Part shown: positions 36,144 to 45,792 of the stretch, piece after piece
Numbering within the stretch: the stretch's first letter is position 1
Layout: every line of letters begins with the position of its first letter
DNA from: Chlamydiales bacterium
Lineage (GTDB): Bacteria; Chlamydiota; Chlamydiia; Chlamydiales; JAAKFR01
Length of the DNA: 64,000 bases
Assembly (NCBI GenBank): GCA_022601445.1
Contig: JAJACP010000002.1
Coordinates: forward strand, 161,152-225,151
Direction: 5' to 3'
The notes under the pieces: model-generated
Database searches by the model: none
What the model saw: only the letters and a program-made list of their open reading frames with translations
Told to the model about the DNA's origin: nothing
Translations under genes and position numbers: made by a program

Positions 36144-37502
36144 CTATGAAAATTTCTTCATTAAGACCTTAAATGATTCTTCCTCCTTGATACGGCCATA
36201 TACGTCTTCAAATCGGACAATATCGTCCTCTCCAAGGTATTCTCCCACCTGCACCTCGATGATTTCAAGAGAAACCTTACCAGGATTTTCCACCCGATGG
36301 ATCGCTGATTTGGGAACAAAAATACTCTCTCCCTCATGAATCACGCTCTCTTGGTCTCCAATGGTGACCGTCGCTGTGCCACTCACTACCACCCAATGCT
36401 CACTTCTATGATAGTGCATCTGCAGGCTCAGCTTTTGCTCCGGTTTCACCTCAATCCGCTTAATCTTATACCGCTCACTTTCCAGCAAAACAGTATAGGA
36501 ACCCCAGGGCCGATGTGTAGTGAGGTGATCGTGCGCCTCTTTTTTTCCCAGTTTTGTCAACTGACTCACAACCTCTTTGACCTTTTGCGAACACTCTTTG
36601 TCTGCCACAAGCACCACATCATCTGTCTCTACAATACAGACGTTGTCCAATCCGATCGTGGAGACAAGCCGTTTTTCGGCATAGATGAGTGAATTGGTGG
36701 TCTCAACTGCAACAACATTTCCCTGGATGACATTTTGCTTCTCGTCTTTATCGAGCCACTCATACACATTTTCCCACGAGCCAATATCCGACCAAGTGAG
36801 ATCAAGCGGAATCATTTTCACCCGCGCACTTTTTTCCATAAGAGCGTAATCGAGTGAGATATCAGGCATCGCTGAAAATTTCAGACTCACCAGTTCTGGG
36901 CAATGCTCCGCTGCTTCTCTTTCAAACGTCTCTTTTGAAAAAGCAAACATTCCCGAATTCCAAAAGTACTCTCCACTCTCCAAATAATTCTGAGCCGTTT
37001 TAAGATCGGGTTTTTCAACAAATTGTTCAACCACGCTCTCTTTTGCACGTATGTAGCCAAAACCCGTTTCTGGGCGATTCGGACGCACTCCAAATGTCAC
37101 CAGATCGCCTTTTGAAGCAAGAGCTTCAGCTTTGTGCACCGCCTCCCAGTATTTTTCCAGAGGAGCAATCATATGGTCAGCAGGTGTGATGAGAAAAACG
37201 CCCTCTTCATCGATTTGTCCAAAAGCGTAGGCAAGCGCAGGAGCGGTATTTTTCCGTTCTGGTTCAAGAATAATGTTTTTTTCTAGCTCCGGATCGATCT
37301 CTCTAATTTGTCTCACCACTTCATGGAAATAGACTTGATTGGTGAGAATATACAGTTTATCGAGAACTTCGAGATTACGTCTCACCGTCTTTTGAAGAAA
37401 GGACTCTGCTCCATCCAATCGAAGAAATTGTTTTGGAAAATTGCTTCGAGAGAGAGGCCAGAGCCGTGTTCCACTTCCTCCTGCTAAAATGATCCCTTTC
37501 AT
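36144..37502 (-). CDS. manC: Mannose-1-phosphate guanylyltransferase (with isomerase-like C-terminal cupin)
   Basis: This 452-residue cytoplasmic enzyme makes GDP-mannose from mannose-1-phosphate and GTP. The nucleotidyltransferase domain starts with the signature ILAGGSGTRLWPLSR and contains ITPADH and VEKPDLKTAQNYL segments. The C-terminal cupin (about 335-450) has the type II phosphomannose isomerase pattern RPWGSY, QMHYHRSEHWVVVSGTA and EIQVGEYLGEDDIVR, so the protein may be bifunctional, as in AlgA/ManC enzymes. I choose the ATG at 37502, which shares an ATGA overlap with the preceding glycosyltransferase; an alternative start is 9 bases upstream. It supplies the substrate for Gmd in the same cluster. 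Confidence 0.92.
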   Translation of the reverse strand: MKGIILAGGSGTRLWPLSRSNFPKQFLRLDGAESFLQKTVRRNLEVLDKLYILTNQVYFHEVVRQIREIDPELEKNIILEPERKNTAPALAYAFGQIDEEGVFLITPADHMIAPLEKYWEAVHKAEALASKGDLVTFGVRPNRPETGFGYIRAKESVVEQFVEKPDLKTAQNYLESGEYFWNSGMFAFSKETFEREAAEHCPELVSLKFSAMPDISLDYALMEKSARVKMIPLDLTWSDIGSWENVYEWLDKDEKQNVIQGNVVAVETTNSLIYAEKRLVSTIGLDNVCIVETDDVVLVADKECSQKVKEVVSQLTKLGKKEAHDHLTTHRPWGSYTVLLESERYKIKRIEVKPEQKLSLQMHYHRSEHWVVVSGTATVTIGDQESVIHEGESIFVPKSAIHRVENPGKVSLEIIEVQVGEYLGEDDIVRFEDVYGRIKEEESFKVLMKKFS

Positions 37503-38566
37503 TGTGTGCATACCCTCTTTACAAAATCAGAAAATTCGTCGCGAAAACGGTGAATCGTAAACTGCTCGGCATTTTTACGGCACACCTTTGGATCGATTGC
37601 CTTAAAGTTTCTCACGGCCTCCGCAATGGCCCTGGGTGTTTGCTCCTGAAAAAAAGCAACTCCCTTCTTGAGGGTTTCACACACACTGCCTTGCTGATAA
37701 GCAATCACCGGCGTGCCACACGCCTGCGCCTCCAGAGGAGCAATTCCAAAATCTTCCACAGCTGCATAAATAAAAGCTTGTGCGCGACCCAAATAGTCGT
37801 GCAGTTTCTCCTGAGAAACATGCCCCAAAAAGGTCACATTAGGCGGTGCGCTTCTCTCCAATCGTTTTTTTTCTGGCCCCTCGCCAATGACAAACAACCG
37901 CTTGCCATGCAAAGAGCGAAAGGCCTCAACAATCAAATCGACCCGTTTATAAGGGACAAGACGAGAAGCGGTGACAAAAAACGTCTCTTTTTTTTCCTGC
38001 AAAGGAAAAGTCTCGATAGAAACAGGTGGATAGATCACTTCCGACTCCCTCCGATAGCTCTTTTCAATGCGCCTGGCAATAAAGTGCGAAATACAAGCAA
38101 AGGCATCGACTCCATTGGCGCTACGGGCATCCCAAAGGCGGATTTTATGAAGTAGATAACGGGCTAAGGGGGCTTTTTTTCCACCCAAATATTGGTGCTG
38201 CAGATCCCACCCATACCGAATCGGTGAGTAACAGTAGCAGATGTGCCGCTGATCGGGGCCTGTCAAAACGCCCTTGGCTACAGCATGACTCGATGAGATC
38301 ACCAGATCATAACCCGTTAAATCGAGCTGCTCAATGGCAACGGGCATGAAGGGGAGATAGTAGCGATAGAGCTGACGCGCAAAGGGGAGCTTTTGAATCC
38401 ATGTCGTGTGCGCTCGCTTATCCAAGAGGTGAGGACGGAGATGGTCGGGGAAAAAATCGATGACAGAAAAGAGATCGGCATTGGGATAGAGTGTGAGAAT
38501 CTGCTCAAGAGCGCGCTCGGCACCCGCATAAACCGTCAACCAATCATGTACGACTGCAACACGCAT
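37499..38566 (-). CDS. Glycosyltransferase family 4 protein
   Basis: This 355-residue protein has the GT-B architecture: an N-terminal acceptor domain beginning [20 protein letters not shown] and a C-terminal nucleotide-sugar-binding domain with TASRLVPYKRVDLIVEAF, GEGPEKKRLE and the EX7E-like ECs in EDFGIAPLEAQACGTPVIAY. It overlaps the second glycosyltransferase by 23 bases and manC by 4 bases. In this cluster it most likely transfers mannose or a deoxy-mannose derivative to a lipid-linked glycan. Donor and acceptor are not determined by sequence. Confidence 0.88.
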   Translation of the reverse strand: MRVAVVHDWLTVYAGAERALEQILTLYPNADLFSVIDFFPDHLRPHLLDKRAHTTWIQKLPFARQLYRYYLPFMPVAIEQLDLTGYDLVISSSHAVAKGVLTGPDQRHICYCYSPIRYGWDLQHQYLGGKKAPLARYLLHKIRLWDARSANGVDAFACISHFIARRIEKSYRRESEVIYPPVSIETFPLQEKKETFFVTASRLVPYKRVDLIVEAFRSLHGKRLFVIGEGPEKKRLERSAPPNVTFLGHVSQEKLHDYLGRAQAFIYAAVEDFGIAPLEAQACGTPVIAYQQGSVCETLKKGVAFFQEQTPRAIAEAVRNFKAIDPKVCRKNAEQFTIHRFRDEFSDFVKRVCTQ

Positions 38567-39554
38567 CTAACACCTGAAGAAATTTTTTGGCCGTCTTTTC
38601 GGCTGTGTACTCTTTTACCTTTTCTCGCCCCTTTTTGACCAACTCTTCCCGCCTTGCAGAATCATTTAACAGCCGCTTAATCCCTTCTTGGATCGAGTCA
38701 ATCGAAAAAGGATCGACATAATGAACTGCCTCCCCACAAATCTCAGGAACCGAGCCAGCCTGCCCTGCTACCACAGGGCAATCATAACGCATTGCCTCCA
38801 GGGGAGGAATCCCAAATCCTTCATAAGTGGAGGGAAAGACAAATAGATCCGCACCTTTGTAAAGCTCAGGAAGGGCCGCATCAGGTACATAACCCGCATA
38901 ATGGACGTGAGAGGGAAGATCCACTTGTCCAAATTGTTTACCTACCACAACTAAAGGAGGAGCCTCTGTGATTTTTCCATGGGCTTCAATGAGTCTTGCG
39001 AGATTTTTATGTGGCTTTACATTCCCAACATAGAGCATATACCTCTCGGGAAGGCCCTCGATCTGCTCGCTTCCCTTGTTGGACAAAGAGCAGCTGGGTA
39101 CAATGGCCATTTTTGGAGGGCAGAAACAATATTTCTTAATTTCATCTGCAGAAAACTGAGAGTCGGTCATCACATAGTCAGAAAGACGGAGCGCAGCTGG
39201 AATCACTGTTTTGGCGTAGATTTTCTGTGGAAAAGAGAGAGAGGATAGATGAGCTAAGTGAAACACATCATGAACCGTTACAAGGCGTTTTTTTGCCCGT
39301 ATTGGTAAAAGGGGAATGTTAAAATGTGGCGACCAAAAAAGGTCACAGCGGGGAATTTTGCGCGGCAGCTCGAGTTGCTCAGCGAGCGAATAAACCGCAC
39401 TTTTCATGACAACTTGCTTAGCTGTTGGATAGTCAAGCGGCCCTTTAACCAAAAGCGTGAGCTGAAACTGAGTTAAAAAGGGAAGAATCGCTTTTAAATG
39501 CGTGCCAATTCCCGACCCGTGATAGAGACGCGCATCAACACACAGATGCAGCAT
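38544..39554 (-). CDS. Glycosyltransferase family 4 protein, mannosyltransferase-like
   Basis: This 336-residue GT4 enzyme shows [20 protein letters not shown] at the N-terminus (the 'GIGxY/H' donor-loop motif common in bacterial GT4 mannosyl- and rhamnosyltransferases), then [18 protein letters not shown] and the C-terminal [25 protein letters not shown] with the two conserved Glu. It overlaps gmd by 20 bases and the next glycosyltransferase by 23 bases, so the order gmd-GT-GT-manC forms one transcript. A role in building a mannose- or 6-deoxyhexose-containing surface glycan is inferred. Confidence 0.88.
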   Translation of the reverse strand: MLHLCVDARLYHGSGIGTHLKAILPFLTQFQLTLLVKGPLDYPTAKQVVMKSAVYSLAEQLELPRKIPRCDLFWSPHFNIPLLPIRAKKRLVTVHDVFHLAHLSSLSFPQKIYAKTVIPAALRLSDYVMTDSQFSADEIKKYCFCPPKMAIVPSCSLSNKGSEQIEGLPERYMLYVGNVKPHKNLARLIEAHGKITEAPPLVVVGKQFGQVDLPSHVHYAGYVPDAALPELYKGADLFVFPSTYEGFGIPPLEAMRYDCPVVAGQAGSVPEICGEAVHYVDPFSIDSIQEGIKRLLNDSARREELVKKGREKVKEYTAEKTAKKFLQVLDACCSRT

Positions 39555-40605
39555 CTAGCTGAGCCTCCCGCTGTGCGAGCTGAAAATCTTCCCGAGCCAT
39601 CTCCTGAACAAGCGCTTCAAAAGAGGTGGTGGGTTTCCATCCGAGTTTTTCAAATGCTTTGGAAGAGTCTCCTAAAAGGGTCTCTACTTCTGCGGGACGA
39701 AAATAGCGAGGATCGACCTGAACAATGACCTGTCCAGGTTTTAAAACATGCGAAAAATCGGATTCGACTGCTTGTACCACACCGCGCTCATCGAGCCCTT
39801 TCCCTTCCCAACATAGAGTGATGCCCAGCTCTTTGGCTGCCAGTTGTACAAACTCCCGAACCGAGTGTTGTTCACCTGTGGCAATCACATAATCTTCAGG
39901 CTTATCTTGTTGCAATACACGCCACTGCATTTCCACAAAATCGCGTGCATGTCCCCAGTCACGAAAGGCGTTGAGGTTCCCCAGTCTCAGCTCTTTTTGC
40001 GCGCCGGTCATGATTCGCCCCAAAGCGCGTGTGATCTTGCGGGTGACAAATTTTTCTCCTCTTAGGGGAGATTCGTGATTAAAGAGAATGCCATTGCAGG
40101 CAAACATCCCATACGATTCGCGGTAGTTTACTGTGATCCAGTAGGCGTACATTTTAGAAACTGCGTAGGGAGAGCGCGGATAAAAAGGAGTCGTCTCTTT
40201 TTGCGGCACCTCTTTTACCTGTCCAAAAAGCTCAGAGGTGGAGGCTTGGTAAAATCGGCTTTTCATCCCTAGTAGACGCATCGCCTCAAGGAGCCGCAGA
40301 GGACCGAGCGCATTCACGTTGGCCGAAAACTCAGGCTTTTCAAAAGAGACAGCCACATCACTTTGGGCACCTAAATTATAGATTTCATCAGGCTCAATCG
40401 CTTGCAAAATGCGGCAGAGACTCCCGAAATCAGTTAAATCGCCTGTATGCAGATGGAGATTTTCGGCCTCTTTGAGGCGGACGGTATTATCCACTGAAGA
40501 GTGCCGCTTTAGTCCGTGAACCGCATACCCTTTCTCTAGTAAAAGCTCAGAGAGATAGGCCCCATCTTGTCCCGTTACGCCTGTAATCAATGCTTTTTTC
40601 TTCAT
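39535..40605 (-). CDS. gmd: GDP-mannose 4,6-dehydratase
   Basis: Gmd converts GDP-mannose to GDP-4-keto-6-deoxymannose, the precursor of GDP-fucose, GDP-rhamnose and GDP-perosamine. The 356-residue protein starts at ATG 40605 with the Rossmann motif [14 protein letters not shown]; the catalytic pattern is visible as STSELFGQV (Thr/Ser, Glu), then [10 protein letters not shown] (Tyr, Lys), and the conserved [16 protein letters not shown]. The open frame extends 36 codons further upstream, but that extension is a second copy of the N-terminus and is listed separately. No Fcl, Rmd or perosamine synthase gene is in the window, so the final sugar is unknown. Confidence 0.93.
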   Translation of the reverse strand: MKKKALITGVTGQDGAYLSELLLEKGYAVHGLKRHSSVDNTVRLKEAENLHLHTGDLTDFGSLCRILQAIEPDEIYNLGAQSDVAVSFEKPEFSANVNALGPLRLLEAMRLLGMKSRFYQASTSELFGQVKEVPQKETTPFYPRSPYAVSKMYAYWITVNYRESYGMFACNGILFNHESPLRGEKFVTRKITRALGRIMTGAQKELRLGNLNAFRDWGHARDFVEMQWRVLQQDKPEDYVIATGEQHSVREFVQLAAKELGITLCWEGKGLDERGVVQAVESDFSHVLKPGQVIVQVDPRYFRPAEVETLLGDSSKAFEKLGWKPTTSFEALVQEMAREDFQLAQREAQLDAASVC

Positions 40606-40713
40606 CGCTTCTCGTCTAACTATTCCGTGCACCTTATACCCTTTTTCAATAAGTAAATGGGTGAGGTATCTGCCGTTTTGTCCTCTGATTCCAATGATCA
40701 ATGCTTTTGTCAT
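40606..40713 (-). pseudogene. In-frame fossil of a second gmd N-terminus
   Basis: Thirty-six codons directly upstream of, and in frame with, gmd encode [20 protein letters not shown] and then [11 protein letters not shown], which aligns residue by residue with the Rossmann N-terminus of Gmd itself ([20 protein letters not shown], then [11 protein letters not shown]). The first glycine-rich loop copy is altered (IRGQNGR). The copy ends just at the ATG of the intact gene, so it looks like the remnant of a second gmd lost by deletion, or a partial duplication. Confidence 0.75.
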
Positions 40714-40786
40714 GCGAGTGTGGATCTTTGCTCTTTTCTTTTCAACACTTGTTGTGTACTATTTCCCTCGAAAGCCGAGGAAGAAT

Positions 40787-42715
40787 ATGTCCACAATTCA
40801 AGTTAAATATAAAGATAAATTTGTCGAGCTTGCCGAAGGAAGCTCTGCCGCAGATCTGGCCAAATCTGTGAATCAAACCGCCCCCGATCAGGCGCTTGCC
40901 GCCTCCATTAATGGGACCACCGTTGATCTTTCTCACCCACTTAAGGAAGGCGATAAGGTGATTCTTTGGTCTTTTGATGACCCAGAAGGGAAGGAGATCT
41001 ACTGGCACAGTTCAGCCCATATTCTCGCTCAAGCTGTCTTGCGCCTCTATCCGGAAGCCAAGCCGACCATCGGCCCCCCCATTGAAAACGGCTTTTACTA
41101 CGATTTTGCCAACCTGCACATCTCCGACGAAGACTTTGGAACCATCGAAAAGGAGATGGAGCGGATTGTAAAAGAGAATTACAAAACCGAGCGTGAAGTT
41201 CTTCCCAGCAAAGAGACTGCTCTCAAAACTTTTGCCGATAATCCTTATAAGGTGGAACTGATCCAAGGATTCGAGGAGGACACTCTCACCGCTTATCGAC
41301 AAGGGGAGTTTCATGACCTATGTCGTGGCCCGCACATCCCCAATCTCGGAAAAGTCAAGGCGCTTAAAGTGCTCAAAACATCTGGAGCCTATTGGCGCGG
41401 CGACTCTTCGCGTGAGATGCTCACCCGGATCTATGCCATCACCTTTCCTGACAGAAAAATGCTCCGCGACTACCTTCACCAGGTCGAAGAGGCAAAAAAA
41501 CGGGACCATAAGGTCATTGGGCCCAAACTCGGCCTTTTTTCCCACCGTGAAGAGGCGCCCGGTATGGCCTTTATCCACCCCAAAGGAATGCTCACCTGGA
41601 ATGCCCTTCTCGATTACTGGCACGCCTGCCATGAGCAAGCGGGCTACATTGAGATCAAAACGCCTGTCATGATGAGCCGTGAGCTCTGGGAACGTTCGGG
41701 ACATTGGCAAAACTACCGGCAAAACATGTACACCTCCGAAATTGAAGAGCGCGTTTTTGCCATCAAACCGATGAATTGTCCTGGTTGCATGCTCTACTAC
41801 AAAACCGATATGCATAGTTACCGAGAATTTCCCCTGCGGATTGCTGAAATTGGGCACGTCCACAGGCACGAAGCTTCTGGCGCGATTTCAGGGCTGATGC
41901 GCGTGCGCAGCTTCCACCAAGACGACGCCCACATCTTCATGGAGCCGCACCAAATTGAAGAAGAAATTCTTCAAGTACTTCATCTCGTGGATGAGATCTA
42001 TACCACCTTCGACTTAGAGTATCACCTCGAGCTCTCCACGCGTCCTGAGGAGGACACGATCGGCAGCGACGCGCAGTGGGAGCACGCCACAGACTCTTTA
42101 AGGCGCGCGCTTGATCGAAGCGGCAAAGAGTACAAAGTGAGCGAGGGCGAGGGTGCCTTTTACGGCCCCAAAATCGATCTACACATTCGTGATGCGCTTG
42201 GACGCACCTGGCAGTGCGGCACCATTCAGCTCGATATGGCCCTTCCCGAGCGGTTTGAACTCGAATATGTCGACTCCCAAGGCAATCGAAGCCGTCCGAT
42301 CATGATCCACCGCGCTCTTTATGGGTCGATTGAACGCTTTTTTGGAATTTTGATTGAACATTTTGCCGGCAAATTTCCCCTCTGGATGAGCCCGCGACAA
42401 GTACGTGTGATTCCCGTTGCCGATCGCCACCTTGATTACGGCAACCAAATCAAGGAGCAGCTTGTTGCTCAAGGGTTCCACTGTGAGATGGATGACACCC
42501 ACGAATCGGTCAGCAAAAAGATTCGCCTTGCCCAAATCCAGCAGGTCAATTATATGCTCACCATTGGAGATAAAGAGATCGAAAACAAAACCATTACTCT
42601 GCGTACCCGCGATAATGTGGTGCATGGCGAGATGCAGTTTGAAACCTTTTTAGCCCACATTTCCGAAGAAAAAAAGACGCGATCACTACGCTCACCCTGG
42701 AGTCAATCAGAATGA
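40787..42715 (+). CDS. thrS: Threonyl-tRNA synthetase
   Basis: This 642-residue enzyme charges tRNA-Thr. I choose the ATG at 40787, preceded by GAGGAAG, because translation from there begins with the TGS domain ([16 protein letters not shown]); upstream in-frame sequence is hydrophobic and not part of the family. The editing domain has [11 protein letters not shown]; the class II catalytic core shows MNCPGCM, HRHE and [11 protein letters not shown] (the Cys and His zinc ligands) and [20 protein letters not shown]. The anticodon-binding domain (about 535-630) is intact. It leads a + strand operon whose next gene overlaps by 4 bases. Confidence 0.96.
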   Translation: MSTIQVKYKDKFVELAEGSSAADLAKSVNQTAPDQALAASINGTTVDLSHPLKEGDKVILWSFDDPEGKEIYWHSSAHILAQAVLRLYPEAKPTIGPPIENGFYYDFANLHISDEDFGTIEKEMERIVKENYKTEREVLPSKETALKTFADNPYKVELIQGFEEDTLTAYRQGEFHDLCRGPHIPNLGKVKALKVLKTSGAYWRGDSSREMLTRIYAITFPDRKMLRDYLHQVEEAKKRDHKVIGPKLGLFSHREEAPGMAFIHPKGMLTWNALLDYWHACHEQAGYIEIKTPVMMSRELWERSGHWQNYRQNMYTSEIEERVFAIKPMNCPGCMLYYKTDMHSYREFPLRIAEIGHVHRHEASGAISGLMRVRSFHQDDAHIFMEPHQIEEEILQVLHLVDEIYTTFDLEYHLELSTRPEEDTIGSDAQWEHATDSLRRALDRSGKEYKVSEGEGAFYGPKIDLHIRDALGRTWQCGTIQLDMALPERFELEYVDSQGNRSRPIMIHRALYGSIERFFGILIEHFAGKFPLWMSPRQVRVIPVADRHLDYGNQIKEQLVAQGFHCEMDDTHESVSKKIRLAQIQQVNYMLTIGDKEIENKTITLRTRDNVVHGEMQFETFLAHISEEKKTRSLRSPWSQSE

Positions 42716-43482
42716 AAACGATAGCCGTTTGCAGTTTTAAAGGCGGAACCGCCAAAACATCGACCTCCCTCCACTTGGGAGCTGCTCTTGCCCGTTACCA
42801 TGGGGCCTCTGTTCTGCTTATCGACTTTGATGCACAAGCCAACTTAACAGCAGGCCTTGGGTTCGACCCCGATGAGCACGACAGCCTTGCTCCTGTGTTA
42901 CAAGGCAACTTGGGTATTGAAGAGGTGATTCGAAAAACAGATGAGCCTCATCTGGACCTCATTCCCGCCGATACATGGCTCGAAAGAGTCGAAGTGACCG
43001 GAGCGCTCGCCGCGGATCGCTACTCGCATGAGCGTTTGAAACAGACCCTTAAGCCGCTTAGCTATGACTACATTATCATCGACACTCCACCCTCTCTCTG
43101 CTGGCTCACAGAATCGGCTCTCATCGCCGCCCACCACACCCTCATCTCAGCAACGCCTGAGTTTTATAGCATTAAAGGGCTTGAGCGCCTCTCCCAGTTT
43201 ATGGAGACGATCGGAGAGCGCCATCCTCTAGATGTACTGGGCGTTGCACTCTCGTTTTGGAACCCCCGCGGAAAGAATAATCAAGCCTTTATCGATCTGA
43301 TTGAGCGGACATTTCCAGCTAAGCTCTTTAATACCAAAATCCGGCGCGATATCGCCGTTTCCGAAGCCGCTATTTATGGGCAACCGGTCTTTGAAGCCAA
43401 TCCGGCCAGCCGGGCTGCAGAAGATTATTTAGCGCTCACAGACGAAATCTTAATGAAAATTGGCTCAGAAGCATTAGTGTAA
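42712..43482 (+). CDS. parA: ParA/Soj-type partition ATPase
   Basis: This 256-residue ATPase has the deviant Walker A motif KGGTAKTST (Lys10 and Lys15), the Walker A' segment [13 protein letters not shown], and Walker [11 protein letters not shown]. It belongs to the ParA/Soj family that moves chromosomes or plasmids and can position other cargo. Its start shares ATGA with the thrS stop. A similar ParA follows thrS in Chlamydia and, like here, is next to a homologue of the plasmid protein pGP6. No parB or parS lies beside it in the window. Confidence 0.92.
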   Translation: MKTIAVCSFKGGTAKTSTSLHLGAALARYHGASVLLIDFDAQANLTAGLGFDPDEHDSLAPVLQGNLGIEEVIRKTDEPHLDLIPADTWLERVEVTGALAADRYSHERLKQTLKPLSYDYIIIDTPPSLCWLTESALIAAHHTLISATPEFYSIKGLERLSQFMETIGERHPLDVLGVALSFWNPRGKNNQAFIDLIERTFPAKLFNTKIRRDIAVSEAAIYGQPVFEANPASRAAEDYLALTDEILMKIGSEALV

Positions 43483-43495
43483 AGCAGGTTGACAC

Positions 43496-44254
43496 ATGGC
43501 AAAACTCTCTTCGATATTACAGCAACGCTTCTTGAAAAAAGAGAAGCCCAAAATGTCCGAACTCGCCGAGAAAAGCTCTCAGGGAGAACTCACCGTCTTC
43601 TCCGGCATTTTTGGAGTCGGAAAACTCGGCGAAAAAGAAAAAACGGAAATTTCGGAGCTTCTGCACAAATTTTCTCCTGAGGAGAGTCTCGATATCTCCG
43701 CAGACCTCACCTCTCTGCTCGCCATTACATCTGAGGTGAAGGCCATCAACAACCAAGCGGCTATTTTGCACGGGGAGCGGATTAAGCAGGCGCAAACGAT
43801 TCTCAAAAACTACCGCGATGGAGCCTTTACTGCTTGGCTCAATGCAACCTACGGAAACAGACAGACCCCTTACAACTTTTTGCAATACTACGAATTTCAC
43901 TCCCAAATTCCTAAAACGCTTCACGCCAAAGTTGAATCTATGCCCCGGCAGGCCGTCTACACATTAGCCAGCCGGCAAGGATCGTTAGATCAGAAGCAAG
44001 AGGTGGTACGCAACTACAAGGGAGAGACTAAACAAGAGATGATCACCCTCATTCGCACCCTGTTTCCTCTCGATGAGAAAGATGGACGAAGAGAAAATGT
44101 TGGGGATTCCACTCTCAAGACACTGCAGCGCCTGGTGACCACCTTTGAACGCTCCCAGGTGAAGATGAATCCAAAACAAAAAAAATCGATGCACGCCTTG
44201 CTCGCCCACCTCGGCTCGCTGGTTGATGTATGTGAAACAATAGAAAGGAGTTAA
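43496..44254 (+). CDS. Chlamydial plasmid protein pGP6-D homologue
   Basis: This 252-residue cytoplasmic protein lacks signal peptide and membrane segments. Its place after ParA, and features such as the AILHGERIKQAQTILKNY, FTAWLNATYGNRQTPYNF and ALASRQ-like (TLASRQG) segments, fit the pGP6-D/CT583 family of Chlamydia, a chromosomal relative of a plasmid-encoded protein. The C-terminal region (about 195-250) is coiled-coil-like. Function is not established; the steady link to ParA suggests a role in partition or its regulation. It starts 13 bases after parA. Confidence 0.82.
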   Translation: MAKLSSILQQRFLKKEKPKMSELAEKSSQGELTVFSGIFGVGKLGEKEKTEISELLHKFSPEESLDISADLTSLLAITSEVKAINNQAAILHGERIKQAQTILKNYRDGAFTAWLNATYGNRQTPYNFLQYYEFHSQIPKTLHAKVESMPRQAVYTLASRQGSLDQKQEVVRNYKGETKQEMITLIRTLFPLDEKDGRRENVGDSTLKTLQRLVTTFERSQVKMNPKQKKSMHALLAHLGSLVDVCETIERS

Positions 44255-44255
44255 C

Positions 44256-44807
44256 ATGCCAGAGCAGACACGAGACAAAGCTATTATTGATGACCGCATC
44301 ATCATGCTTTTCGAAGGAAACATGAAGCGCATTTTCGCTATGAAGATCACCCGGTCCACCTTTCGGGAGATCCAAAACGTGATTTTAAACTGCACCAATC
44401 AAAACAAAGAGCTCGCTAACTTTTTGTTTGAGACCCTGTTAACCGGTCAGATCAAAGTCAATATTCCCAATGAAAAACACCGCGAGATTCTCGAAGATGT
44501 GATCAAAAACTTCACCATCCCCGCTCGTCTTGCCAAAGAAGTGTATGAGCGCGGTGAGTTTGTCAACATCATCACCTCCGATCTCGTCACCCAGCAAGAT
44601 CAGCACGCCTTTCTCAATCGCCTCCGCCGTATTGATGGAGAAGAATTTATTTTCATGTCCGACACGCAAAACACCCTTCATCTAGTGCAGCACTTTGTCG
44701 GCCGGCTTTATGAGTTGGATGGCAACCCCCAGGCAAAAGAAGAGCTGACCAAATACAAAAAAGAGCTCGCTGTCATTGCCGAGCGCTTGAAAGAGTTAAG
44801 CACATGA
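44256..44807 (+). CDS. CT584-like protein
   Basis: This 183-residue protein is soluble, helix-rich and has no signal peptide. It follows the pGP6-like gene by one base with an AAGGAG ribosome-binding site, the same place that CT584 holds in Chlamydia trachomatis. CT584 has been proposed as a type III secretion needle-tip protein, but its role is debated. The C-terminal helix (LTKYKKELAVIAERLKELS) is a likely coiled coil. Identification rests on position, length and overall composition. It ends in an ATGA overlap with tatA. Confidence 0.75.
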   Translation: MPEQTRDKAIIDDRIIMLFEGNMKRIFAMKITRSTFREIQNVILNCTNQNKELANFLFETLLTGQIKVNIPNEKHREILEDVIKNFTIPARLAKEVYERGEFVNIITSDLVTQQDQHAFLNRLRRIDGEEFIFMSDTQNTLHLVQHFVGRLYELDGNPQAKEELTKYKKELAVIAERLKELST

Positions 44808-44959
44808 TTGGGGGTTGGGAGCTCATCTTAGTCCTCTTCGTCGTTTTGGTCCTGTTTGGAGGCAAACGCCTTCCCGAATTTGCCCGCAGCTTGGGTAAGG
44901 GATTGCGTGAGTTTAAAAAGGCTTCACAGGGCATTGACGAAGAAGAAGAGAAGAAATGA
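44804..44959 (+). CDS. tatA: Twin-arginine translocase subunit TatA
   Basis: This 51-residue protein consists of one N-terminal membrane helix (IGGWELILVLFVVLVLFGG), the FG hinge, an amphipathic helix (KRLPEFARSLGKGLREFKKA) and an acidic tail, the exact TatA layout. Several TatA protomers assemble around TatC-bound substrate to form the export path. It begins in an ATGA overlap with the CT584-like gene and ends in another ATGA overlap with tatC. There is no separate tatB, so this is a minimal TatAC system in which TatA also acts as TatB. Confidence 0.94.
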   Translation: MIGGWELILVLFVVLVLFGGKRLPEFARSLGKGLREFKKASQGIDEEEEKK

Positions 44960-45792
44960 GATTTTGGGAGCACGTCGAAGAGCTGCGCGTCACTCTCGTG
45001 CGAATGGGGCTTGTCGTCGTCCTCTCTGCTCTTGTTGCCTTTATTTTTCACAAATCCCTCTTTTCCCTTCTACTCGCTCCTCTTGAAACCGCTCCACTTA
45101 AGCACGAAGTGCTTATTAAAGAGCGTTTCACCGCCGCGCGCGCCACCACCCTTGTCCTCCCTTCCGGCCAGGTCCATCTTGCTCCCGGTGAGAGTATCGA
45201 TGTTGAGCGACCGAAACAGAGCTTCTATCTCTTTAGCCCTCTCGACGGCTTTGTTGCCGTCTTAAAAGTCTCGTTCTGGGCTGGACTTGCTCTCTCTTCA
45301 CCCCTTTGGCTCCTTTTTTTGCTTCGCTTTATTGCTCCGGCACTCCGCACCCATGAACAAAGATTTGTCTTTCCCTTTTTAGGGCTCTCGTTGCTCTTTA
45401 TTAGTTTAGGAATCGCCTTTGCCTACTTTGTCTCACTGCCGCTGGTAACCGGCTTTTTTCAGAGGTTTAATGAGGGGATTGGGGAGAACATGTGGGGGCT
45501 CGGGCAGACGCTGCATTTTGCGCTCACCTTGATCTTAGCGCATGGGCTTGTTTTTGAGCTCTATGTTGGACTACTCTTTTTGATTCGATTAGATCTCGTT
45601 CGATGTGATCAATTGAAGCGAGCACGGAGAGCGGTCATTGTGGTGATTCTCCTCACTGCGGCAGTGGTGACTCCTCCCGACATTCTCTCTCAGCTACTGC
45701 TTGCCGTGCCCATGCTTCTACTCTACGAAAGCGCCGTGCTCTATGCTCGCTTGAGAAGGCTTATAAACGACCGTGCGACCACGCTTATCTGA
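44956..45792 (+). CDS. tatC: Twin-arginine translocase subunit TatC
   Basis: This 278-residue polytopic protein starts with FWEHVEELRVTLVR (the family's HxxELRxR segment, with conserved Glu and Arg) and has six membrane segments; LLTAAVVTPPDILSQLLLAVPM is the typical TatC element near the fifth and sixth helices. TatC recognises the twin-arginine signal peptide. The periplasmic loop after helix 1 (about residues 40-95) is longer than in E. coli. The C-terminal 75 bases overlap the opposite-strand Inc-like gene. The likely client in this window is the Rieske protein at 56217-56714. Confidence 0.92.
   Translation: MRFWEHVEELRVTLVRMGLVVVLSALVAFIFHKSLFSLLLAPLETAPLKHEVLIKERFTAARATTLVLPSGQVHLAPGESIDVERPKQSFYLFSPLDGFVAVLKVSFWAGLALSSPLWLLFLLRFIAPALRTHEQRFVFPFLGLSLLFISLGIAFAYFVSLPLVTGFFQRFNEGIGENMWGLGQTLHFALTLILAHGLVFELYVGLLFLIRLDLVRCDQLKRARRAVIVVILLTAAVVTPPDILSQLLLAVPMLLLYESAVLYARLRRLINDRATTLI

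Noticed and set aside
40661..40786. N-terminal extension of thrS (42 residues, hydrophobic)
   Set aside because: ThrS starts with the TGS domain; the extension has no family similarity and a GAGGAAG site lies before ATG 40787.
40606..40786. T-box or riboswitch leader before thrS
   Set aside because: The gap is only about 180 bases, most of it the antisense gmd fossil, and I see no T-box sequence or antiterminator fold.
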